In this document: positions 53,299-61,618 of the stretch, one piece after another
How the letters are laid out: every line of letters starts with the position of its first letter
Numbering within the stretch: position 1 is the first letter of the stretch
Origin: Spirochaetales bacterium
GTDB taxonomy: Bacteria; Spirochaetota; Spirochaetia; DSM-2461
DNA: 64,000 nt
NCBI GenBank assembly: GCA_028533045.1
Contig: JAQQAP010000011.1
Location: forward strand, 111,154 to 175,153
Reading direction: 5' to 3'
The notes under the pieces: generated by a model
What the model was told of the DNA's origin: nothing
Database searches by the model: none
What the model saw: the letters and a program-made list of their open reading frames with translations, nothing else
Position numbers and translations under genes: made by a program

Positions 53299-54480
53299 TT
53301 AATTACGTCCTTTAGGGGTTTTAGAGGAGGATTCCCTCCGTGATTTGAGTTCCTGGAGCTGATTTTCTGATAAGTTCTGCTCCAGGTAATCGAAATAGAT
53401 CGCCTGGGCCATTCCCATTCGGCCTTCGGCCATGGCGCCGACTAAATAGTTTTCCATCAGATTCTTCTCATCCACAGAGACTCCCTCCTTTAGGGGATAG
53501 GCCTCTCCAATAAGATAAGCCCGTGAATCGATATAGCACTGCTGAAGGGGATAAATCTGCTGCGTCAGGCTGCGTAAGATCTCTTTCTGATCCTCATCCA
53601 GTACATCCAGCATCAGTTGTGCCGCTCCCGATCGGCTGACCTTGGCCCGGTCTTCGTAGCGGTAGGAGGCAAAGCCAAAGTAATTGCCGATTTTCCCGGA
53701 AGGCAGGAAGAGGGCGTCTTCCAGAGTTCCCGTTTCGTAGGAGAGAAACTTGCTGGCGATTTCCGTCATAAGGTCCGTCTTTTCGGGACTGAGGCTTTTT
53801 AGTTCCCTTTCCACTTCCTTGGCGTATGGGCCCCGGCCTTTCCGTTCGCTCACGGTTATTCGGCCCGCCCGGATGTCGGCAAAGAAAGATTTTTGGTCCT
53901 CCGTCAGCATAAGGGAGAGTTTCCCGTAGCTTGCGGCGGAGAGAAGGGAGATTTGAGCCTCGCAGCGTCCCATGGTACGGATGTATTGGGTGAGATTTTC
54001 CCTTTCCAGGGGATTTCCTTCTTTAAGGCGGTAGAGGCCGTTGATAAAATCTTCTCGGGCTTCCAGGAATCCTAAGAAAGGGGGCTCCTGTTTATTGGCC
54101 AGGTCGTAGAGAACCTGTCTCTGATCGGCGTTTAGGCTTTCCAATACCACCAGCCAGGAGGAGCCGCGGAAGTTTTCGTCGGCCAGGGGATTGTCCGAGG
54201 CGTCGCGGATTTCGTTGCGCAGCTTGGCAAAGCCGAAGTAGTTGGCCAGCTCCCCGATGGGCTCGTAACGGGCCTGTTCCACGGTGCCGGTCATCCAGGT
54301 AAAGGCCTTGGACGCTACGTTGATAAGGAGTTTCTCCTCCTCCCGGGTCAGTTCTACCTTTACCTGGATGCTTTCTCCCGGTGGAATGATCTCCCCGTCA
54401 TTCAAAGAGGAGGCCGATTGGGCCGCCAGGGGCAGAAGGGTCAGAGTCAGATAGATAAGAATGGATTGCTTTAAGGTCAT
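53299..54480 (-). CDS. Secreted protein with internally duplicated helical domain, unknown
   Basis: This 393-residue protein begins with an export signal (ILIYLTLTLLPLAAQSA). It consists of two related halves. The first (about 50-225) contains SKAFTWMTGTVEQARYEPIG and ANYFGFAKLRNE. The second (about 235-380) contains SKFLSYETGTLEDALFLPSG and GNYFGFASYRYE. Each half continues with a run of the type LxxDQxxxLxxLxxQ-P. I know no family for it. It leads the sulfatase-two-component operon, one base from the sulfatase start, so it probably acts with the sulfatase in the envelope. It has a RBS-like region and a Ser/Lys-rich tail. Confidence 0.75.
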   Translation of the reverse strand: MTLKQSILIYLTLTLLPLAAQSASSLNDGEIIPPGESIQVKVELTREEEKLLINVASKAFTWMTGTVEQARYEPIGELANYFGFAKLRNEIRDASDNPLADENFRGSSWLVVLESLNADQRQVLYDLANKQEPPFLGFLEAREDFINGLYRLKEGNPLERENLTQYIRTMGRCEAQISLLSAASYGKLSLMLTEDQKSFFADIRAGRITVSERKGRGPYAKEVERELKSLSPEKTDLMTEIASKFLSYETGTLEDALFLPSGKIGNYFGFASYRYEDRAKVSRSGAAQLMLDVLDEDQKEILRSLTQQIYPLQQCYIDSRAYLIGEAYPLKEGVSVDEKNLMENYLVGAMAEGRMGMAQAIYFDYLEQNLSENQLQELKSRRESSSKTPKGRN

Positions 54481-54609
54481 CGGTTTCTCCCGTTAAGTCA
54501 TTATCACCGGTTAATGTGATGGCCCTGTGAAGGGGGCGGGGTGACTATAATTATTATTACTGTTAAAATCATAACTAATAATGAACCGGGGTAAGGGAGA
54601 GACGGGATA

Positions 54610-55155
54610 ATGAAAAAAAATCTATTACTGGTTTCAATCGTACTGCTTTTCGTAACAGGGTGCGTACAGACATCGATAAGTGGCTTAGACTCTGAGAATT
54701 TCTTTGACCAGGAAATCCACGATACAAAATACGCACAATGGCTAGAGCTTGATATTAATAACTACTCCTTCACCTACACAAGAGCCCGTGGCCAGAACCC
54801 CGATTGCGATGAAATTGGTAATATAAGCGTCGTCGACGGGGTAAGTAGGGTGACCTTTTCTCTCCCCGAGGGATTGGAGGGGATGGATGAAGAAGAGATC
54901 TTATCGACAACGGAATATACCTACCCCGATGAAGAGGATGCCTTAAAGTCGATAGAAGAAGTCTTTCAGAGTATATCCAATGCCTATGAAGATAATAACG
55001 AAGACGACTCATCTACTTTCTTAAGCGTGGAATATGATGATTCCTATCCTATTCCCATAGCTGCAAAGGAGTATTGTATATCTCCAAGTGAAGTGGATGG
55101 GCTAAGTTCTTATAGCCTGGAGCTAAGCAATTTCCTGGTGGAGCTGAGTGATTAG
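54610..55155 (+). CDS. Small lipoprotein, possibly DUF6174-like
   Basis: This 181-residue protein has a lipobox (LLFVTGC, Cys about 18) and a very acidic mature part. The segment YSFTYTRARGQNPDCDEI followed by a short ISVVDGVSRVTF strand recalls DUF6174 proteins, but the match is by eye and weak. It stands alone on the plus strand between two minus-strand genes. The ribosome site is GGGAGAG. It ends nine bases before the convergent maturase gene. Confidence 0.65.
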   Translation: MKKNLLLVSIVLLFVTGCVQTSISGLDSENFFDQEIHDTKYAQWLELDINNYSFTYTRARGQNPDCDEIGNISVVDGVSRVTFSLPEGLEGMDEEEILSTTEYTYPDEEDALKSIEEVFQSISNAYEDNNEDDSSTFLSVEYDDSYPIPIAAKEYCISPSEVDGLSSYSLELSNFLVELSD

Positions 55156-55164
55156 TCAGACCTT

Positions 55165-56256
55165 TCAGCTCATCTTTAGCTCGTGGGCCAGGGGGCGCAG
55201 CTTGGGAATAGCATATTCATAGAACCGCTTGAGCCCCGGGCAGAGGTAACTTTTTCCCTCATTGTTCAGGCCGGGACGGTTTTTTTGACAATCCCCGTAG
55301 CAGAAGTTCAGCCAGGGGCATGCTAGGCAGTCCCGGGAATAGTTCTGTTTTTTCGTCCCGAATTCCCGGTAGACCGGGGAGCTGAGAAAGTCCCCCCAAG
55401 AGTGATGGGCCACATTCCCCAGCTTTAAATCCTCCCGCACATAAAAGTCGCAGGGGTAAACGTCTCCGTTGTACTCCACCACGAAGTATTGGCAGCAGTT
55501 CTGATCCATCTGGCACAGGGTAGGGGGGCGGCCCATGAGGATACTCAGAAGGGAGTCGATGAGTCGGAGGGAGACTTCGTAGCGGCGGGGGTACCAGAGG
55601 TCGAAAATCTGAATAAGAAAATCTCCCCAAGCCAGAGGGTCTACGCTGTAGGAGAGGGGCGTCACTCCATCGGCCTCAAACTCCACACAGGGGATAAACT
55701 GGAGGAAGCGCTCCCCCCTCTCGGTCAGATAGTTAAAAACCTTCCGGGGACGGGCGGCGACCAAATCGTTCACCAGCACCAGGACGTTATACTCCACCCG
55801 GTGCTTTCTTAGCAGGTTTATACCTCTTTCTACCAGGTGATGGGAGGGCTGACCTCCCACGGATTTTCTGTAGGCATCGTGAATCTCCGGAGGCCCGTCC
55901 ATACTTACCCCCACCAGAAAATTATACTCCCCCAGGAAGGCGGCCATTTCTTCAGTGATCAGAGTGCCGTTGGTCTGAACGATATTGGTGACCAGGGCGC
56001 CGGGAGGGGCATAGTTTTTTTCCAGGCCAATCAGTTTTTTATAAAAGGGAAGGCCCATAAGGAGCGGCTCCCCTCCCTGGAAGATTAGGGAGTAGTGGGA
56101 CTGGCCGGTACTAAAGTAGGAGGCCACCACTCTTTCCAGAGTTTCATCGTCCATCCTTGTGGGGTTTTCCGAGAGGTGGTCCAGGTAAAAGCAGTACTTA
56201 CAGCGGAGATTGCAGTCGGCCGAGGCCGGTTTAATCAGTAGGGAGAAAGGTTTCAT
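55165..56256 (-). CDS. Anaerobic sulfatase-maturating enzyme (radical SAM)
   Basis: This 363-residue radical SAM/SPASM enzyme has the cluster motif CNLRCKYC (C15, C19, C22), FQGGEPLLMG and SMDGPPEIHDAYR. The C-terminal auxiliary-cluster region has CQMDQNCCQYF, GDVYPCDFYV, LKLGNV and CLACPWLNFCYGDC. This set is typical of anSME, which oxidises the active-site Cys or Ser of sulfatases to formylglycine without oxygen. The Cys-type sulfatase three genes away is the expected client. Ribosome site GGAGGG. Confidence 0.9.
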   Translation of the reverse strand: MKPFSLLIKPASADCNLRCKYCFYLDHLSENPTRMDDETLERVVASYFSTGQSHYSLIFQGGEPLLMGLPFYKKLIGLEKNYAPPGALVTNIVQTNGTLITEEMAAFLGEYNFLVGVSMDGPPEIHDAYRKSVGGQPSHHLVERGINLLRKHRVEYNVLVLVNDLVAARPRKVFNYLTERGERFLQFIPCVEFEADGVTPLSYSVDPLAWGDFLIQIFDLWYPRRYEVSLRLIDSLLSILMGRPPTLCQMDQNCCQYFVVEYNGDVYPCDFYVREDLKLGNVAHHSWGDFLSSPVYREFGTKKQNYSRDCLACPWLNFCYGDCQKNRPGLNNEGKSYLCPGLKRFYEYAIPKLRPLAHELKMS

Positions 56257-56295
56257 CGTTTGCCCTCCGGGAGGATATTATATACCCATATGGCT

Positions 56296-56886
56296 TCAAA
56301 GGAGAATTGTCAGCGCCGTATAGACCAGGAAGGCGGAAAGAATCAAGTTAATCAGCAGTATCACTTTAGGCTTATGAAGGACTTTTCCGATGGTGGTTCC
56401 CAATAAGGTCCAGGTGGAGGTGGCGCAGAAGGCCACCAGGGCAAAGGCCATGGCCGAGATAATCAGCTGAACCGGATGGGAGCTAATACTGCTCAGAAAA
56501 GTGGAGTAAAGGGTCAGACCGTAAAAGAATACCTTGGGGTTTATCAATTGAAGTATGAACCCCTTGGCAAAGGCAAAGCATTTTTGCCGGTTTTGGTGAA
56601 TGCTGTAGGAGGCTTTAAAGGTTAAGTAAGCCAGCCAGAGAATATAGCTTGCCCCGGCAATTCTCAAAAAGAACTCAATTTTGGGAAAGCTTTGAATTAA
56701 CACTGACGAGACAAGGCTGCAGATAAGCATATTCAGGAAAAAGCCGGTGCTTATTCCCAATAAGTATTTAATTGTTTTGCCATATCCAAAGTTGATTCCC
56801 ATGGAAGCGCTGGATATATTGTTGGGGCCCGGGGTGAAAGTGGTAATCAAAACAAATGATAGTAATGAGAAAATGTCTATTTCCAT
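56296..56886 (-). CDS. LysE-family amino acid exporter
   Basis: This 196-residue, six-helix exporter has the family start with FVLITTFTPGPNNISSASMG and a central FILQLINPKVFFYGLTLY. LysE/RhtB proteins export amino acids or related compounds. It diverges from an XRE-cupin regulator, the usual partner arrangement. AAGGGAG precedes the ATG. Confidence 0.9.
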   Translation of the reverse strand: MEIDIFSLLSFVLITTFTPGPNNISSASMGINFGYGKTIKYLLGISTGFFLNMLICSLVSSVLIQSFPKIEFFLRIAGASYILWLAYLTFKASYSIHQNRQKCFAFAKGFILQLINPKVFFYGLTLYSTFLSSISSHPVQLIISAMAFALVAFCATSTWTLLGTTIGKVLHKPKVILLINLILSAFLVYTALTILL

Positions 56887-56900
56887 GATGTCTCTCCCTT

Positions 56901-56976
56901 GATTTTGTCTAAAATCGAATATACGCTATAGCAATCATAATTCTGTTATAACGTATGATTAATTGCGCTATAACGT
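56901..56976. promoter_or_regulatory. Divergent control region, LysE / XRE-cupin
   Basis: GATTTT-GTCT-AAAATC (56901-56916) is a palindrome near the expected lysE transcription start, downstream of a minus-strand TATATT. TATAACGT occurs twice 22 bp apart (56947-56954, 56969-56976), in front of the regulator gene. These are candidate sites for the XRE-cupin protein. Confidence 0.45.
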
Positions 56977-56991
56977 CAACAGGTGCGCAAT

Positions 56992-57549
56992 ATGAAACAA
57001 ACGGAAGATAATATTTCAACCAATCTAAAGAAACTCAGAGAGAGAAACAGCCTCACTCTGGACAAACTTTCCGAAATTACCGGCGTAAGTAAAAGTATGC
57101 TGCGCCAAATAGAGATCAAGAAATCCAACCCGACTATCTCCACTATTTGGAAAATCGCCAACGGACTAAAAATCCCCTTCACCTCCCTGTTAGAAGGGGA
57201 TAGGAATGAGGTAAAAATAGGGAATTTTAAGGAAGAACTACCTTTGAAAGGCGAGACCGAAGGGTACCGGCTGTTCCCCATCATTCCCTTTAGTCCGGAA
57301 AAAGCCTTTGAAATCTATTATGTGGAAATCGATAAAAATACCCAACTAAATGCCGAATCCCATGGGGGCAATGCGGAGGAGAGCGTGTTTATCCTCGAAG
57401 GGGAACTGACTATTGCCGTTTCCGACGAGGAACATTCCATAAAAGCCAACGAGTACATAACTTTTAACGCCAACCAAAGCCACAGATACCAAAACCAAAA
57501 GGAGGAGATGGTAGCTGCCCTAATGGTTATTTCCTATATGGCCTATTAG
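56992..57549 (+). CDS. XRE-family regulator with cupin domain
   Basis: This 185-residue protein has an N-terminal helix-turn-helix (LTLDKLSEITGVSKSMLRQI, then NPTISTIWKIANGL) and a C-terminal cupin (EESVFILEGELTIAVSD, ANEYITFNANQSHRYQN). Such regulators sense small molecules and commonly control a divergent transporter, here the LysE exporter. ATG 56992 follows AGGTG; a GTG three codons upstream is less likely. Confidence 0.9.
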   Translation: MKQTEDNISTNLKKLRERNSLTLDKLSEITGVSKSMLRQIEIKKSNPTISTIWKIANGLKIPFTSLLEGDRNEVKIGNFKEELPLKGETEGYRLFPIIPFSPEKAFEIYYVEIDKNTQLNAESHGGNAEESVFILEGELTIAVSDEEHSIKANEYITFNANQSHRYQNQKEEMVAALMVISYMAY

Positions 57550-57572
57550 CTTTTTCCAATGACCTCTGAATA

Positions 57573-58130
57573 CTAGACTTTATTAATCGTCTCTCCCAAA
57601 GAGTTTAGGACTCCCTTTACTCGATTTTCTATATCAAGAAGATCATTTTCATTGGGGCGTCCCAGAATATTTCCCATGCGCCCTTGGGTGCTGAGGTCGT
57701 GTCTATTGTGAAATTCTCCCAGAGTGTGCCACTGGTCCAGAACGGAATAGCCTATGTGTTCCAGAAAAGAGCGCATTAGCATGGTGGCGGGAAGGGCCTC
57801 TCCCATGCCGATGTGGGGGCCGGCATAGGTACAGAAGCAGATGCCGTATTTTCCCGGAAGCAGGGGAGACGAGGGGACAATCTTATCCTGTTTTACATAC
57901 AGCTTGTGATGTCTTTTGATACAATCCATCATAGATTGCGTCGGCAGGGCGGCCACAACGGGGGAACCCAGGAATACCAGATCGTATTGGAAAAAATCGA
58001 TTTCGATCTCCGGGGATAATTTTATCAAATCCGTCTCATTGCCCGGAATGCTGTCGAGAGTCCGGGAAATCCTTTGGGCGACTTTTTCCGTATTACCCCC
58101 TGTGGACTCGTAGAAGACTAAGCTTTTCAT
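57573..58130 (-). CDS. Flavodoxin-family protein
   Basis: This 185-residue protein starts with the FMN phosphate loop FYESTGGNTEKVAQRI and continues with YDLVFLGSPVVAALP. The length suggests a flavodoxin or NAD(P)H-quinone-reductase-like electron carrier. AGAGG precedes the ATG. Its promoter is TTGGAA (58182-58187), 17 bp, TATAAT (58159-58164) on the minus strand. The -35 overlaps a scrap of CrtC-fold coding sequence. Confidence 0.85.
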   Translation of the reverse strand: MKSLVFYESTGGNTEKVAQRISRTLDSIPGNETDLIKLSPEIEIDFFQYDLVFLGSPVVAALPTQSMMDCIKRHHKLYVKQDKIVPSSPLLPGKYGICFCTYAGPHIGMGEALPATMLMRSFLEHIGYSVLDQWHTLGEFHNRHDLSTQGRMGNILGRPNENDLLDIENRVKGVLNSLGETINKV

Positions 58131-58181
58131 TTTGTACCTCTTTTATGTTGATGTAAGGATTATATCAAAAAGAGGGGATTG

Positions 58182-58232
58182 TTCCAAAGGGAGAGGCCGT
58201 CCATGAGATGATCTACCCGGGATAGCAAGGAA
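58182..58232 (+). pseudogene. Relic of a third CrtC-fold gene (3' end)
   Basis: In one plus-strand frame the stretch reads PKGEAVHEMIYPG and then a stop, closely matching the C-terminus of CrtC-fold lipoprotein 2 (QEGDAIYEMIFPGS). About four fifths of some 40 bases match that gene's end, including ATGAGATGATCT and CCCGGGA. It lies 22 kb from the intact copies and is now part of the flavodoxin promoter. Confidence 0.5.
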
Positions 58233-58279
58233 TAAGCCGGTGCTTATTTCTAGGTTCTTTGATTTCTCCCATGTCGATG

Positions 58280-58309
58280 TTGACGTCTTTTTTTGAATAA
58301 ATGTATACT
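58280..58309 (+). promoter_or_regulatory. Promoter for the propeller-protein pair
   Basis: TTGACG (58280-58285), 18 bp, TATACT (58304-58309), followed by GGGGGATAAGGG and ATG 58341. Confidence 0.6.
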
Positions 58310-58340
58310 TTTTATATTCAGAGGGGGATAAGGGTGTCCT

Positions 58341-59840
58341 ATGAAAAAGAAGACAATAACTTTGATTATTCTATTGGTTTTGTTGGCAACCGGGGTATTT
58401 CTCCATATCTATTTCAACTATCTGAAAACGGATAAGTACTACGAACCCATAGTGGCCCTCGACAGGGAGAGGTCGCTTCTGTTTGCCGAATACGATTCGG
58501 AAAAAGGAGACCGCCAGGATTATGTGATTATGAGTCACTGTGAGAAGGGGGTTCTCTGGAAGACTCCTATTGACGGTCCCTATGAGGGCTATCTCTACGA
58601 GCAACGCTACCACCGGGACGTTATGGAGAAAGACGGGACGGTGAGCTACTATTCTCCGCAGGATCAGCTTATCTATAAGCTTGACTCCGCTACCGGGGAG
58701 ATTCTGGACCAGGAACCTTTGTCATACTCAAACGGGGTGGAGTATAATCGCTGGGCCTCGCTGCAGGATGGGAATACCCTGTATTTTCTGAACGAAGTTG
58801 ATGATATTTTCAGCTTATCCGCTCTGGATTACGACACCTTCGATTTTAAATGGACATGCGAGTTGCCCGAAAGAACAAACGGCAAAGAGTGGGTTTTTCC
58901 TGTTCAGGATGACCGGAATATCGTCCTCCACCGGGAGAAATATAGGGATGAGCCCGAGGAAATCATCCTTATCCGAAAAGAAACGGGTGATATTTCTGAA
59001 TTTACCGTGGATGATTGGGGCATATACAGGCAGGGCTTCTACTACGCTCCGTCTTTATTTGAGGGACAATGGTATCTGGAGTGCATTGATACGGACTCGG
59101 CGGAGCGGATGCGACTTTATTCTCTGCCGGGCCTGCAGTTCGAATCTAAGGTCGGCAGCTCACTCTGGCTTTACGAGGATTCCCTTCTGTATTTTTCCGA
59201 CGAGGATTCCCGTATCGTTCTGAATAAGGTCAGGCTGTCCGACGGTTCGCCTGAATCCTCCCTTCCCATGCCGGAGGATTATCGTCTTTTTGCCGGAAAC
59301 AACTCTCTTTTTATCCGGGGGGCTCCGGAATTCAACTCCTATCCCTATGTCAAAACTCCCTTTCTTCCTATAATCCTCGGCTACACCGGGCCTGAAAGTT
59401 TCTCGGACACATGGGTCAAGGCGAAACTAGCTGTGCTGGATTTGGAGAGGGGCGAAATAGCCTGGCAGACCAAGCCTGTTTACCAGAGGGATTTTTATCT
59501 CGAGGACAGTCAGGATCAGGATGATTTTTATGACGACGGGATCTACGGTTTTTTCTTTCCCATTCCCGAGAGGGATGATGATGAACACAATGCTCTCCTC
59601 CTGATAGATGGTGTAAGCGGAGAACTGCGCAGCTGCATGCGGATTGTGGAAAAAAAGGATGATGATCCCATATGGGAATCCCAGTTCGCCTATGGCGGCC
59701 GGTACCAGGGAGACGGGCGCCTGTTCAGTCTTTCCCCCGGGGCTCACTATATGGCCGACGGCAGCTGGATAGGACGGGAATCAAGGAAGTATTATATTGA
59801 AGATTTAAGAGAGGAGATGGGAACGGCCTATGGATTCTAA
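58341..59840 (+). CDS. Membrane-anchored PQQ/WD40-like beta-propeller protein 1
   Basis: This 499-residue protein has an N-terminal signal-anchor (TLIILLVLLATGVFLHIYF). A beta-strand-rich body follows in which lines such as QLIYKLDSATGEILDQEPL and LAVLDLERGEIAWQTKPVY recall PQQ-like propeller blades. An acidic late segment (EDSQDQDDFYDDG) is notable. No PQQ-binding or catalytic motif is visible, so a structural or binding role is likeliest. It overlaps the paralogue downstream by 11 bp. Confidence 0.7.
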   Translation: MKKKTITLIILLVLLATGVFLHIYFNYLKTDKYYEPIVALDRERSLLFAEYDSEKGDRQDYVIMSHCEKGVLWKTPIDGPYEGYLYEQRYHRDVMEKDGTVSYYSPQDQLIYKLDSATGEILDQEPLSYSNGVEYNRWASLQDGNTLYFLNEVDDIFSLSALDYDTFDFKWTCELPERTNGKEWVFPVQDDRNIVLHREKYRDEPEEIILIRKETGDISEFTVDDWGIYRQGFYYAPSLFEGQWYLECIDTDSAERMRLYSLPGLQFESKVGSSLWLYEDSLLYFSDEDSRIVLNKVRLSDGSPESSLPMPEDYRLFAGNNSLFIRGAPEFNSYPYVKTPFLPIILGYTGPESFSDTWVKAKLAVLDLERGEIAWQTKPVYQRDFYLEDSQDQDDFYDDGIYGFFFPIPERDDDEHNALLLIDGVSGELRSCMRIVEKKDDDPIWESQFAYGGRYQGDGRLFSLSPGAHYMADGSWIGRESRKYYIEDLREEMGTAYGF

Positions 59841-61299
59841 GAAATTAATTTTTTTACTGCTGTTTATTTGCTTCGTCCTGTTCATGACAGCGGCTGAGGA
59901 TAGCTTTAGGATGATTCCCAATGGAGAGCTTTCTTACCATTGGCAGGCCTATTACGGAGAAGATGAGACGATGTTGGATCTCATTTGCTATAAAAACGGC
60001 AGGGTGCATTGGCGCTACAGTCACCTTGATGAGACTTTCTATGACGACAGACATGAAGTCCCTTTGACAGCCTATGCCCTGTATGACGGGGTTCTCACCT
60101 TTCCTCTAACTCTCTTACAGGAGAGCGGCAGATTAAAACGTTTTCAGGTCGCTTTGGATGGCGAAACCGGGGCGCTTCTTTGGGAAAAAGAGACCTCTCT
60201 AGGTGTCGCCCAGAATAATTTGTATTCTTTTTACCACGAGGGGCGGCTGTATATCCACAACCTTCATGAATACAAGGGAGCTCAGCTGCTTTGTGTAGAT
60301 TTGAAAAGCGGAAAGACTATCTGGGAGTCAGAAGGTCCCCCCGAAGCCGCCTATCCTCTATTCTGGGGTGAAAAGCTCGTTCTTCCAGCAGGAAACCTGG
60401 CTCGTTTATATATTTATGATTCAGCCGGCCGTCTTACAGACCAGAAGTCCTCGTCCTCCTATCCGGTTATCTGGAGGGACTCTTTGGTTTATCTTGACTA
60501 TGAAGCTGATTCGGTATTCCTGAATATTATCTCTGATGATCGAAGTAGCCGTTATCCTTTAGGCGGCAGAGCTGGTGAAGATTTCTCTATCTTTTCTTTG
60601 AGCCGGAGTGAGGACTTCAAGCGCCATGTGACCAGATCTTTTATCCCCTTTTTAATTTATGACGATAAAATATTTATCCAGAAGGAGAGGGACGGAATCT
60701 CTGTTCTTCGTGCCTATGAGCTGCTGAATGAGGGACGGGAAGGCAGAAGCATTGAACTTCCCCAACAATACAAGTTCGGGTTTCGGAGAGATTTCTATTC
60801 CGGATACGCGCTCGGTTATTATATGAGTAAACCCCCGGTACAGGCTTATGGAAAGGGTAACACCGGGTTTAGCGAGGGGGCAGTTCTTCCCGTTCTCCTC
60901 TACGAGAGCCATGAAGTTTTGGAATACACAATTCTCAACCGTCTGGCTCTTATAGATCTGGAGAATTACAGGGTTGAAATAGGGGAGGCTGGTTTGTATG
61001 AGAGTCAATTTTGGGCATCTTCTATTTTAAACTCCCAAGGTACGAGATATCTCCTGCTGGAGAGAAATAGCGAATCGGAAAAGAATAATTTGCTTCTGCG
61101 CTTTTCTTCCGACGGAACCGTTGATTCCTGGGTGGAATATCCAAAGGACATCACTGACAATTCCGTCAAAGGCCAGGATGCCCCGTATAACTACATTCTT
61201 CTGGACAGAACCGACCTGGTAGAGTGGAAGCCCTTTGATGAAGGAGGGCTTGACGAGTTAGGCGAGGGACTGCTGCCCGATGCTATGCTGAAGCAATAG
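59830..61299 (+). CDS. Secreted PQQ/WD40-like beta-propeller protein 2
   Basis: This 489-residue paralogue of protein 1 has a signal peptide (FLLLFICFVLFMTAAE) and blade-like segments such as FQVALDGETGALLWEKE and LLCVDLKSGKTIWESEG. The two proteins share overall layout, including a closing stretch with LALIDLENYRVEIGE. The pair is probably co-translated. Function unknown. The 3' end overlaps a convergent 106-residue frame by 17 bp. Confidence 0.7.
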   Translation: MDSKKLIFLLLFICFVLFMTAAEDSFRMIPNGELSYHWQAYYGEDETMLDLICYKNGRVHWRYSHLDETFYDDRHEVPLTAYALYDGVLTFPLTLLQESGRLKRFQVALDGETGALLWEKETSLGVAQNNLYSFYHEGRLYIHNLHEYKGAQLLCVDLKSGKTIWESEGPPEAAYPLFWGEKLVLPAGNLARLYIYDSAGRLTDQKSSSSYPVIWRDSLVYLDYEADSVFLNIISDDRSSRYPLGGRAGEDFSIFSLSRSEDFKRHVTRSFIPFLIYDDKIFIQKERDGISVLRAYELLNEGREGRSIELPQQYKFGFRRDFYSGYALGYYMSKPPVQAYGKGNTGFSEGAVLPVLLYESHEVLEYTILNRLALIDLENYRVEIGEAGLYESQFWASSILNSQGTRYLLLERNSESEKNNLLLRFSSDGTVDSWVEYPKDITDNSVKGQDAPYNYILLDRTDLVEWKPFDEGGLDELGEGLLPDAMLKQ

Positions 61300-61603
61300 T
61301 GGCCAAATCTATAAAATACACACGGCCGAGTTCATTCTCAACTCTCAATATATTGGTTGATGAGTCATATTCAATAGAGCAAATAAAAACATCCTGCACA
61401 TCCTTTTCTAACTCCTCTTTATATTCAGTTCTATAAACGATGATGTCACTGAGTTTTATACTAAAATCCCCATTCCAGATTTCAATGACGCCCCCATTCT
61501 GTTCTATGTTGTCGGGCCAATGGTTGACGACGATGTTAATGTCATAAGTCCCTATGTACAAGGGAGCTATTTCCGGTGGGGCGGCCGTCTTGGCGTAAAG
61601 CAA
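61283..61603 (-). CDS. Possible hypothetical protein behind the RCC1 gene
   Basis: This 106-codon frame has a plausible beta-rich product (YIGTYDINIVVNHWPDNIEQ, then IEIWNGDFSIKLSDIIVY). It could resemble a small immunity-type protein, but I do not recognise it. It starts only with TTG, a weak site upstream, and lies in the same reading frame as the RCC1 gene immediately after its TGA. It may be separately initiated, or the C-terminal part of a once longer reading frame. Confidence 0.45.
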   Translation of the reverse strand: MLYAKTAAPPEIAPLYIGTYDINIVVNHWPDNIEQNGGVIEIWNGDFSIKLSDIIVYRTEYKEELEKDVQDVFICSIEYDSSTNILRVENELGRVYFIDLATIASA

Positions 61604-61618
61604 TGTAATCTTTTCGGT

